Positions 19,099 to 27,440 of a DNA stretch of 64,000 bases are shown piece after piece. Where the stretch lies: NCBI GenBank assembly GCA_022780965.1, contig JALEUQ010000053.1, positions 1-64,000 of the forward strand. Reading direction: 5' to 3'. The position numbers and the translations under genes were made by a program. The DNA comes from Clostridiales bacterium. GTDB taxonomy: Bacteria > Bacillota > Clostridia > Peptostreptococcales > Anaerovoracaceae. The notes beneath the pieces are model-generated. The model searched no databases, was not told the DNA's origin, and was given only the letters and a program-made list of their open reading frames with translations. Every line of letters begins with the position of its first letter. Within the stretch, counting starts at the first letter, position 1.

Positions 19099-19150
19099 TA
19101 TGGAAAGAATACAGCGTATGATGAATACAAGGAGAAATAAATGGAAATAA

Positions 19151-19179
19151 TTGACAATTGATAAAACATGGTGTAGTAT
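19151..19179 (+). promoter_or_regulatory. Promoter of the surface-protein gene
   Basis: TTGACA (19151-19156), 17-nt spacer, TAGTAT (19174-19179). Confidence 0.7.
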
Positions 19180-19295
19180 AGATGGAAATAAATGACATTT
19201 AATTATGAGGGTGTGGGGACATTCTTATGATTTGAATGCATGAGAAATAATTAGTTATATCAGGGTTAAATAACAGAAAGGGGAAGTTTGACCTT

Positions 19296-19316
19296 ATGGT
19301 CAATATTGGGTGGTAA
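19296..19316 (+). CDS. Candidate 6-codon leader peptide MVNIGW* coupled to the surface protein by TAATG
   Basis: ATG GTC AAT ATT GGG TGG TAA with GAAAGGGGAA upstream; its stop overlaps the ATG at 19316 of the next ORF. Confidence 0.4.
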   Translation: MVNIGW

Positions 19317-22222
19317 TGAGATTAGATAATAATTTGCGATGGCAGAGGAGCACAGTGCTGATCCTTGTATTTGTAATGCTGTTATCTGCAATGTGGACAG
19401 CTAGTTCATTTGCGGCGCTTACGGCAGGGAAATCAGGCACAAGCACGTGGGTGTATATGGGATCAGGTAAAGACGGCAAGGCATATTTGTCTACGAATAC
19501 GGGAAACAAACAGCCGAAGTACACTGTTAAGGCAGGAGGCATATCATATGTAGGTTATTGCATTAATCCTGATAAAGGCTGGGGTTCAGGAACAAGAATG
19601 ACATCAAGGTCTTATGCAGGATCCAAGGCTGTAAGCTCAATGTCATCAGCCAGGAAGGAATTACTAAGCTATGTACTGCTGTATGGGTACAATTCAGGCA
19701 AGAGTGCACCTTACGGCAATACCAATGACTACTATGCGGCCACTCAGGTGCTGGTATGGCAGGTTATCAAAGGCCATGCAGTAATGAGTGACAAGGGCAT
19801 CTGGACCGTCAGCGATACTTCAGACAAGTATTACAAATTAATTAAGAATCATTCATACGGTATTAAGTGCTACAACAACATTAAAAACGAAATATCAAAA
19901 CACGTGAAATCTGCATCTTTTGTTGCGGAGTCGGAAAGTGCAGCCAAGGTAATCCCGATGAAATATAATTACAAAACAGGGAGATGGACTGCTTCGGTTG
20001 AGGATACGTCCGGAGGTAATTACCTGAAAAAAACTGCAGGTACAAAGTCACTTGCAATGAATAGAAGCGGTTACAAATATACATTTTCCGCAGATGAAGA
20101 GGGTGATTACAAGGCTGTTCTCATGAATGACAGAAACTACGGGACAGGGCAGTCAGCAATGGTTTTTGACTCATCAGACTCGAGAACACAGTCCGTAGCG
20201 CTGGGAGCAACAGATACTAAAATGTTTTACGCATTGTTTTCGACAGAAAAAGAGGGAAACGGAACAATTGTAAAAACAGATGAGAACAAAAGGCCTATGT
20301 CGGGATTCAGTTTCCGCGTCACGTGTGATGATAACGGTTACGACAAAACCCATATTACCGATGATAATGGTGAGATAAATGTGAAGCTTTTTCCTGGAGA
20401 ATATACAGTGCAGGAGATACTTACTGCTGAACAGATTAAGGATAGGTGGAATCAGGCTGAGCCGGTGAAGCTTACTGTCAGAGAAGGTGAGACAAGTCGG
20501 GCGGAAGTCATGAATACACTTGATCGCAGTGCATCTCTCAAAATTATCAAGAAAAACAGTGACGGCGGTCCTTTGGGCGGGTTTAAATTCAGAGTTCAGG
20601 GAGTTCTGAGAAACAGTAAAACAATTTCGGAGGATGAGATAATAAAGAGAGCGGCGCCCAAGCTGCTGGATGAAGATTATCTGGTGAATAGCTGGACCAT
20701 TGATAATAAGGAGATTGTTGACCACATTAATGAGGCGGCTGCAGCAGGAAAGAAGGGCGGTTACATTGTGAAACTTTCAGCTGAAGCTAAACTGATTAGC
20801 AAAGAAGAACCGGCACTTCAGACTTCAGCAATTGCAGATGCAGGAGATGATGCAGATTACGCGACTGCCGCATCCGATGAGGATTCAGCCGGAAGCACAG
20901 AAGAAAAAGGCAAGGCAGAATCCATTCGCCTGAACCTTGAAGTTACGGTCAAACTTAGAGCTGTGGATGATAATGTAAATGAGCCTGTAAGAAAGAATCA
21001 AAACGGGATAACGTCATATGATTTTACCTGGAACGGGGCGGCATCAATATATGACAAGACATTTGAAACTAATGATGAAGGCGTAATATCCATAAACAGT
21101 ATTGCTTATGGGGATTACACTGTTTCTGAAGAAATGACAGAATCGCAGCAGGCAAGATATAAATCACCTGAATCTCAGAAGGTGACTGTGGATGAAAAGA
21201 ATCAGGACAGCATTCAGCCATTTGTATTTGAAAATAAAGCCAGGGAAACAAAGGTGAAGGTAATCAAAAAAAGCCTGGATGGATCAATAGCTGACATTAC
21301 TTTTAAAATAACAGGAACTACAGCATGGGGCGAAAAAATTGATGATATTGCAGCTGTGACTGATGGTGAAGGTGTGGCTGATTTCGGTTATCTGCCTGCA
21401 GGTCAGTACAAAGTGGAAGAAGTGAATGTAGATCTGGAAAAGTATGATCCTGTGCCGGCACAGAGTTTTAAAATTTCTGGAGATGAAAAAGACGTAATAA
21501 GTCTTGAATTCGAAAATATCAGAAGAACGGATCTGGAAATAAGCAAAGAAAACGGAACTACTGGAAGTGAACTTGAAGGCGCGTTGCTGAGACTTACAGA
21601 TAAAGAGACAGGAGAAGTTATTGATGAATGGATATCGGGCAAGGAGCCTCACGTTATAAAAGGCCTTAAATACGGCAGGAAGCTGATACTTCAGGAACTT
21701 ATGCCGCCTGTAGTTGAGACTGATGATAAAAGAGGTTTCATTAACAGTGAGGGCAAGTACGTGACAGGTTTTGCGAAAGCTGAGCAGATTGAAATAACAG
21801 CAGGTTCTCAGGAAAAAGTTGTTATGGTGGATGAGCCTACGCAGGTGGTAATATGTAAGAAAGATGAAACAACAATGAAACTGCTCAAAGATGCTATTCT
21901 CAGTATTGTGGATCCTGAAACAGGAGAAGTGATCCATGAATGGGTAACCACAGAAGAACCTCACATTGTTGAGGGCCTTATTGAAGGCAGGAAATACATT
22001 CTCAGAGAAGATAAAGCTCCGACTGGATATGAGAAGGCCAGGGACGTGCAGTTCGTTGCCGGTGAAGACAATGAGGTGGTCATGGTTGATAAACAATCAG
22101 TCGTAGTATCTGTCAAAACCGGTGATGATACACCGTACTGGCTGCCTTTAGCTATGGGTCTGATATGCCTTGCTGCCGCCGCGGGAGCAGTTGCTGCTGT
22201 TATGGTTAGGAGATCAAAATGA
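19316..22222 (+). CDS. Cell-surface protein: thioester (TQXA) domain plus multiple CnaB/SpaA-type domains and C-terminal KTGD-TM-RRSK anchor
   Basis: Signal peptide; GYCINP ... AATQVLVWQVI thioester-type motifs; repeated CnaB-like blocks; C-terminus VKTGDDTPYWLPLAMGLICLAAAAGAVAAVMVRRSK. Confidence 0.9.
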   Translation: MRLDNNLRWQRSTVLILVFVMLLSAMWTASSFAALTAGKSGTSTWVYMGSGKDGKAYLSTNTGNKQPKYTVKAGGISYVGYCINPDKGWGSGTRMTSRSYAGSKAVSSMSSARKELLSYVLLYGYNSGKSAPYGNTNDYYAATQVLVWQVIKGHAVMSDKGIWTVSDTSDKYYKLIKNHSYGIKCYNNIKNEISKHVKSASFVAESESAAKVIPMKYNYKTGRWTASVEDTSGGNYLKKTAGTKSLAMNRSGYKYTFSADEEGDYKAVLMNDRNYGTGQSAMVFDSSDSRTQSVALGATDTKMFYALFSTEKEGNGTIVKTDENKRPMSGFSFRVTCDDNGYDKTHITDDNGEINVKLFPGEYTVQEILTAEQIKDRWNQAEPVKLTVREGETSRAEVMNTLDRSASLKIIKKNSDGGPLGGFKFRVQGVLRNSKTISEDEIIKRAAPKLLDEDYLVNSWTIDNKEIVDHINEAAAAGKKGGYIVKLSAEAKLISKEEPALQTSAIADAGDDADYATAASDEDSAGSTEEKGKAESIRLNLEVTVKLRAVDDNVNEPVRKNQNGITSYDFTWNGAASIYDKTFETNDEGVISINSIAYGDYTVSEEMTESQQARYKSPESQKVTVDEKNQDSIQPFVFENKARETKVKVIKKSLDGSIADITFKITGTTAWGEKIDDIAAVTDGEGVADFGYLPAGQYKVEEVNVDLEKYDPVPAQSFKISGDEKDVISLEFENIRRTDLEISKENGTTGSELEGALLRLTDKETGEVIDEWISGKEPHVIKGLKYGRKLILQELMPPVVETDDKRGFINSEGKYVTGFAKAEQIEITAGSQEKVVMVDEPTQVVICKKDETTMKLLKDAILSIVDPETGEVIHEWVTTEEPHIVEGLIEGRKYILREDKAPTGYEKARDVQFVAGEDNEVVMVDKQSVVVSVKTGDDTPYWLPLAMGLICLAAAAGAVAAVMVRRSK

Positions 22223-22779
22223 AAAACATTCAAGTGACAGAGTATTGTCGTCATTTCATGACTCTTCAGGTTAAGCCGGGAGATGTATGCATTGATGCAA
22301 CTGTTGGCAATGGTCATGATACTGAATATTTAGCCCGTCTGGTGGGGGATGAAGGTAAAGTAATTGGATTTGATATACAGAAAGATGCTTTGGATAGTGC
22401 TGCCCTTCAGCTTGGCAATCTTTTGTCGAGAACTGAGCTTCATCTGGAATCACATGAGAATATGGACAAGTACGCAGAGGAGGGAACTGTAAGTCTGATA
22501 GTTTTTAACTTCGGATATCTGCCTGGCGGAGATCATAGTGTTGCGACCAGGAAGGAAACCAGTATCCCGGCAGTTAAAAAAGGACTGCAGCTTCTGCGAA
22601 ATGGCGGAGTTATGGTCCTTTGTGTCTATAGTGGAGGTGACAGCGGATTTGAAGAACGTGATGCTGTTCTTAATTTTGCTGCTGGACTGAACCCCAAAGA
22701 TTATCTGGTAATGAAGACTGATTATTACAATAGACGAAACAACCCGCCAATACCTGTTGTAATAGTGAAGCTGCACTAA
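22219..22779 (+). CDS. YtqB/MnmM-type class I SAM-dependent methyltransferase (rRNA_methylase family)
   Basis: VCIDATVGNGHDTEYLARLVG ... FNFGYLPGGDHSVATRKETSIPA; ATG overlaps the preceding stop (ATGA). Confidence 0.85.
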   Translation: MKNIQVTEYCRHFMTLQVKPGDVCIDATVGNGHDTEYLARLVGDEGKVIGFDIQKDALDSAALQLGNLLSRTELHLESHENMDKYAEEGTVSLIVFNFGYLPGGDHSVATRKETSIPAVKKGLQLLRNGGVMVLCVYSGGDSGFEERDAVLNFAAGLNPKDYLVMKTDYYNRRNNPPIPVVIVKLH

Positions 22780-22798
22780 ATAATTAACAAACATAAAT

Positions 22799-22850
22799 TG
22801 TCACGGCGTTATCATTGTTGCAGGCAATGACAGACGGCGTGACATTTTTT
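22799..22850 (+). terminator. Intrinsic terminator
   Basis: tgtcacggcg...gacggcgtgacatttttt. Confidence 0.8.
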
Positions 22851-22889
22851 GACATAAAATATTGACCTATAGGACAAAATGGTTATTAA

Positions 22890-22917
22890 AAAGAGAAAAA
22901 CGACCTTAACAAGGTCG
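22890..22917 (-). terminator. Intrinsic terminator for the minus-strand exporter gene
   Basis: cgaccttaacaaggtcg with T-tract on the minus strand. Confidence 0.7.
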
Positions 22918-23045
22918 CTTTCCTCAGTCATTTTATGGGACAAAGCTATAATGAGTATTTCGCAAATATGTAGTTAAATCTGTTAATTATTTAACTGACA
23001 ATAGTATATAACAACTGATTTGAAATGTAAAGGGTAAGCATCAAA

Positions 23046-23900
23046 TTATAATGGACAAATCATTCCGACACCTACACCGATTACGAAGAGAACAGATATT
23101 ATCAGTATTGTTTCTTTTTTATCCGCATTGATTCTGAACAGCATGAGAGGTCCGACTCCTGCAGCACAGAGAAGTCCAGAGAGCATGGTTCCCATGTTTA
23201 TTACGTGCTCCAGATAGAGTTCAGTTATCAGAACCGATCCGGCACAATTTGGAATCAGTCCGATGATTCCGGCAACGACAGGCCCCAGAAATTTGCTGTC
23301 TACCAGAAGACTTGTCATTGTATCCTGACCAATGAAATGAACAATTGTATTAAGGCCGAACGTAAAAATCAGCAGGAAGAAAGCAATCTGTCCCGTATAT
23401 ACAAGTGCGGTAAGAATGATGCTGCCACCGCCGCATCCGCATCCCTCAAACTCAATTTCTTCAACCGGTTCCGGGATTGACTTGCGCATGACAAGGTCGA
23501 TTACAAGTCCTGCTGCAATGCCTACAACCAGCTTAATTGCCAGTATTTCCAGTATCAGTGTAATGGGAGCATGATATGAGATCATGATTGGGAGCATTTC
23601 ATCGGAAGTCGATAAATATACAGCTATCAGTGTTCCCATTGAGATGAGTTCCGCTGAATAAAACTGGGAAGAAATCGCAGAGAAACCGCACTGGGGAATC
23701 ACGCCCAGAGCTCCGCCGATGACCGGTCCTTTCCTGCCTGCTGAAGTAATTGCCTGCCACCATTTCTGTCCGGCTTTGCACTCAAGCCATCCGATGATAA
23801 GATAGGTTACGAACAGGAAGGGAAGAAGCTTAAAAATATCAATAATTGTATCCAGAATTACTTCTATCATTTCTTTATCCTCAAATATTAAAAAGAACAT
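23046..23900 (-). CDS. Putative 10-TM heavy-metal exporter (ArsP_2 / putative manganese transporter family)
   Basis: ALGVIPQCGFSAISSQFYSAELISMGTLIAVYLSTSDEMLPIM ... GLIPNCAGSVLITELYLEHVINMGTMLSGLLCAAGVGPLMLF. Confidence 0.82.
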   Translation of the reverse strand: MFFLIFEDKEMIEVILDTIIDIFKLLPFLFVTYLIIGWLECKAGQKWWQAITSAGRKGPVIGGALGVIPQCGFSAISSQFYSAELISMGTLIAVYLSTSDEMLPIMISYHAPITLILEILAIKLVVGIAAGLVIDLVMRKSIPEPVEEIEFEGCGCGGGSIILTALVYTGQIAFFLLIFTFGLNTIVHFIGQDTMTSLLVDSKFLGPVVAGIIGLIPNCAGSVLITELYLEHVINMGTMLSGLLCAAGVGPLMLFRINADKKETILIISVLFVIGVGVGMICPL

Positions 23901-24137
23901 CCCGGAGAGCAGATTCCCGTCAGATGTACAACATAAGCCAATATATTATGTGCGTTTAAGAGATTTAAGTCAAGTATAAATTGACATTAAATAATATCAT
24001 CAAACTATACAGGGAGCCGGGCTCATGTAGACTGAGGTGTAAAATCATTGGTTACAGTGTGACTGTAAAAGGCGATAGTCCGCGATTTTTTGACTATAAT
24101 TGAGTGAAAAAAGTTTTGCTGGTGATATAATGATGTC

Positions 24138-24250
24138 GGAAAGCAAGGTTACATCAGATGTAATACGCTTTCATTGAACGCATATACCAATAGTTCAATC
24201 CAATACTTATCTGAGAGACCCGGTGCATTATGCATCGGGTTTTCTCCTTT
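24138..24250 (+). ncRNA. Candidate small RNA or short leader transcript
   Basis: Extended -10 TGATATAAT (TATAAT 24126-24131); hairpins TTACAT/ATGTAA (24149-24163), ATTGAAC/GTTCAAT (24173-24199), ACCCGGTGCA/TGCATCGGGT (24218-24240) then TTTCTCCTTTT. Confidence 0.45.
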
Positions 24251-24348
24251 TGCAGTAACTGAAATAATTGACTAAACGAGTGTTTAGCAGTATAATACCT
24301 ACAAATAAAATAGGAAAACAAGGAATAATTACGGAAGGGCTTTAGGAT

Positions 24349-25470
24349 ATGGAAATCAAGGCAGATATTAAACGAATGACTGATGACTTTATCAGGCTGG
24401 CAGCAATTGATTCTGTCAGTTTTCATGAAGACAGAATAGCTGAAGTATTAAAAGAAGAACTGCATATACTGGGATTTGAAGTTTATGAAGATGATGCAGG
24501 AACTGAATATGGTTCGGGTACCGGCAACTTGTACGCTGTGCTTGAAGGTGACAGTGGGAAACCTGCTGTCCTGCTGTCGGCTCATATGGATACAGTGGAA
24601 CCAGGAGCAGGCAAGGAGAGTATTGTTACAGATGACGGCAGGATAACCGGAACAGGTAAAACCGTTGCAGGTGCCGATGATTTATGCGGTATAGTTGAAA
24701 TTCTCGAAGCAGTAAGGATACTGAAAGAAGCAGATGTAAAACATGGGACAATTGAAGTGCTCTTTAGCATAGCAGAAGAAGAATATGCGAGAGGTGCCAA
24801 GGTGTTCGATTACAGCAGGGTGATTTCTGAAGATGCTTACATTCTTGACATGAGCGGCCCTGCAGGATCAGCTGCTGTTAAAGCCCCTTCTATCATTACT
24901 TTTAAAGCAGACATTAAAGGCAAAGCAGCGCACGCAGGCTTCTCGCCGGAAATGGGGATAAATGCCATCGGAGTTGCGGCTGCTGCTGTGAACCGAATTC
25001 GTCAGGGCAGGATAGAAGACGACATGACTTTGAATATAGGCAGCATTTCAGGTGGTGAAGCCGACAATATAGTACCGGAAAGATGTATATGTTCAGGTGA
25101 GGCAAGAGGCTTCGACCACAGTAGGGTACTTGAGGAAGTACAGAAAGCCGAAAGAGTGTTTAAAGAAGAGGCAGAAGGTGTCGGAGCTGAGATAGAATTT
25201 GATTATGATGTGAAGATACGTGCATACCAGGTGCCGGAGGATGACAGAGTGTGCAGACGTTTCGTCAATGCGTGCAGGAGAATGAATCTCAAAGGAGAAC
25301 TTAAGGCAACTCACGGCGGAAGTGACAACAATGTGTTTATGGAGAAGGGAATACGCGGTATAGTGCTTGCGTGCGGAATGTACAATACACATTCAACGGC
25401 TGAGTATGCTTCGATAAGCGATATGAAAGATGCAGCAGAGCTGATTGCAGAGCTGATTAAAGGAGACTGA
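24349..25470 (+). CDS. M20-family (peptidase T-like) metallopeptidase
   Basis: LLSAHMDTVEPG, GADDLCGIVEILEA, SIAEEEYARGAKVFD, ATHGGSDNNVF. Confidence 0.9.
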   Translation: MEIKADIKRMTDDFIRLAAIDSVSFHEDRIAEVLKEELHILGFEVYEDDAGTEYGSGTGNLYAVLEGDSGKPAVLLSAHMDTVEPGAGKESIVTDDGRITGTGKTVAGADDLCGIVEILEAVRILKEADVKHGTIEVLFSIAEEEYARGAKVFDYSRVISEDAYILDMSGPAGSAAVKAPSIITFKADIKGKAAHAGFSPEMGINAIGVAAAAVNRIRQGRIEDDMTLNIGSISGGEADNIVPERCICSGEARGFDHSRVLEEVQKAERVFKEEAEGVGAEIEFDYDVKIRAYQVPEDDRVCRRFVNACRRMNLKGELKATHGGSDNNVFMEKGIRGIVLACGMYNTHSTAEYASISDMKDAAELIAELIKGD

Positions 25471-25472
25471 GA

Positions 25473-26741
25473 ATGAAACTTCACAACGAAGATAAAAATA
25501 TACGCATGCACCGCATGGATGGCATGATAGGACTTGAACTGGAAACTCACAGAATTGACAGGGACGGCAGACTTGCAGCAACACCGCATCCTTTCTCCGG
25601 AAACAAGTGCATAGATCGTGATTTCAGTGAGGATCAGATAGAGATAAATACACTGCCGGAAATTGATGAAGAGCAGGTTATGAAGTCTCTTGGCGATAAA
25701 ATACGGCACGTCCAGAAGACTCTCAAAGAGAGAGGCGAACTGCTGTGGCCGTTTTCAAATCCTCCATATGTTGAGAGCGAAAATGATATTAAAATTGCGC
25801 AGTATTACGGCGAAGAGGCGGGATATACAGAGTATCGAGAGCATCTGGCGCGAAGATACGGCAAGTATAAGATGCTGTATTCAGGCACTCATTTTAATTA
25901 TTCTTTCTCAGAGGATCTTATCAGGAGAAATGCACAGCTGGACGGAGCGGAAGACTTCAGAGAGTACAAGGACATGTTTTATCTGAATCTGGCAGAGAGG
26001 ACTATTGAATTCAGCTGGGTAATCGTAGCACTTCTGGCTGCAAGTCCGGTTGCAGACAACTCATTTTATGAGTCCGGTTGCGGAGGAAGCACCATTTTCA
26101 CAGGGAGCGCATCATTAAGGTGCAGTGAACATGGATACTGGAATCAGTTCACTCCTGTACTGTCATACGAAAGCATTGATGATTATGTGAAATCCATCAG
26201 CAGATACGTGGAATGCGGACTTCTAATTGAAGAGAGAGAATTGTATTATCCGGTGCGCCTGAAATCTACCGGAAAGTATTCCATTGATGGACTTATCAGG
26301 AATGGAGTGAATCATATCGAACTGAGGATGATAGATCTGAATCCTTTTGCCGCTGATGGCATAGACATAAGGGATGCAACATTTATTAAACTGTTCATCA
26401 TATGGCTTGCATCCATAGATGGAGAGCCGTTAACTGTACCGCAGCAGGTTCAGGCAATACAGAATTTCAAGAATTCAGCAGCATACGACTGGCATACAGC
26501 TGTTGTAACTGACACTTCCGGCCATGCTGATTCTCTGGAAGTACATATTAAGAGCGTTCTTGAAAGAATGACGGATTTTTATTCTGAAGAAAACGAACAG
26601 GTGAAAGATGTGCTGAATTATCAGTGGTCAAAGATAAATAGTAAAGCGAACAGATATGCAGTCAGAGTGAGAGAGGAATACGGCAAGGATTTCATGGGCG
26701 AAGGCTTGAAACTGGCATTGAAGAAACAGGAATTGGAATAA
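25473..26741 (+). CDS. Glutamate--cysteine ligase-like protein
   Basis: MIGLELETHRID ... LWPFSNPPY ... YSGTHFNYSFSEDLI ... NHIELRMIDLNPFAADGID; 2 bp downstream of the M20 peptidase. Confidence 0.85.
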   Translation: MKLHNEDKNIRMHRMDGMIGLELETHRIDRDGRLAATPHPFSGNKCIDRDFSEDQIEINTLPEIDEEQVMKSLGDKIRHVQKTLKERGELLWPFSNPPYVESENDIKIAQYYGEEAGYTEYREHLARRYGKYKMLYSGTHFNYSFSEDLIRRNAQLDGAEDFREYKDMFYLNLAERTIEFSWVIVALLAASPVADNSFYESGCGGSTIFTGSASLRCSEHGYWNQFTPVLSYESIDDYVKSISRYVECGLLIEERELYYPVRLKSTGKYSIDGLIRNGVNHIELRMIDLNPFAADGIDIRDATFIKLFIIWLASIDGEPLTVPQQVQAIQNFKNSAAYDWHTAVVTDTSGHADSLEVHIKSVLERMTDFYSEENEQVKDVLNYQWSKINSKANRYAVRVREEYGKDFMGEGLKLALKKQELE

Positions 26742-26807
26742 AGTTGTAGTAAGTGTTTCAGGGTGCTATAATAAACCAGTAATTTACAGAAAGAGGGACA
26801 GCACCTA

Positions 26808-27257
26808 ATGAAAAAAGATATTGGAGAAACTTTTGCAGACAGTATAAGACTTATCAGCGAGACAATACCGGGAAACATGAATTCACTGCTTCATCCAAGG
26901 CTGATGAAGTACAATGATGATGAACAGACTTCTACAATAAGATATGAGATAAGCGAATGGGAATTGAATCAGAGAGGTCAGGTTCACGGCGGTGCGGTAT
27001 CAGCCATGTTTGACGTGTCGATGGGCATATCCGTTTCGGTGTTCAGCAATCGAGATGTAACGACGGCTGAAATGTCAATAAGCTATATTAGACCTTTCGT
27101 TGGTGAAGCTTTTGATTTCAAAACTGAGGTCCTTTATCTAGGCAAGAAACTGGCTAGAGTGGAATGTAAGGCCTACTGCTGCGAGACCGGCAAGCTTACA
27201 GCTTCCGCATATGCTACATTCGCATATATCGGTCAGATAGTCAACGATGCAGAGTAG
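26808..27257 (+). CDS. PaaI-family hotdog thioesterase
   Basis: QVHGGAVSAMFDVSMGISVSVFSNRDVTTAEMSISYIRP. Confidence 0.88.
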   Translation: MKKDIGETFADSIRLISETIPGNMNSLLHPRLMKYNDDEQTSTIRYEISEWELNQRGQVHGGAVSAMFDVSMGISVSVFSNRDVTTAEMSISYIRPFVGEAFDFKTEVLYLGKKLARVECKAYCCETGKLTASAYATFAYIGQIVNDAE

Positions 27258-27337
27258 GGAAATCATTGGCATGGCTCGGGATTGTGTTCAAAAGCATGAA
27301 TCCTGATTACATTAATCTGATAATGACAGACAGAAAA

Positions 27338-27384
27338 AGACACAGGTGATTGAATGAGTTGTTTCAGCCCTGTGTCTTTGTTGT
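27338..27384. terminator. Intrinsic terminator between convergent genes
   Basis: agacacagg - 22 nt - cctgtgtctttgttgttt. Confidence 0.75.
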
Positions 27385-27440
27385 TTCTTATAAAACTGTT
27401 CGGTACCAGACGGATAATATTACTGATAATTGGCACTCTC

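Noticed and set aside
21284-22096. 270-aa minus-strand ORF antisense to the surface-protein gene
   Set aside because: Antisense shadow of a well-supported coding frame; Phe/His-rich composition, no RBS or family resemblance.
23990-24120. Possible riboswitch in the gap upstream of the candidate sRNA (ggagccgggctcatgtagactgaggtg...aaggcgatagtccgcg)
   Set aside because: Contains G/C-rich fragments but no match to a riboswitch consensus I recognise (not cobalamin, yybP-ykoY or preQ1); left unassigned.
24130-24177. Short ORF MMSESKVTSDVIRFH in the candidate sRNA
   Set aside because: Its ATG overlaps the proposed -10 and would lie upstream of the inferred transcription start; no RBS.
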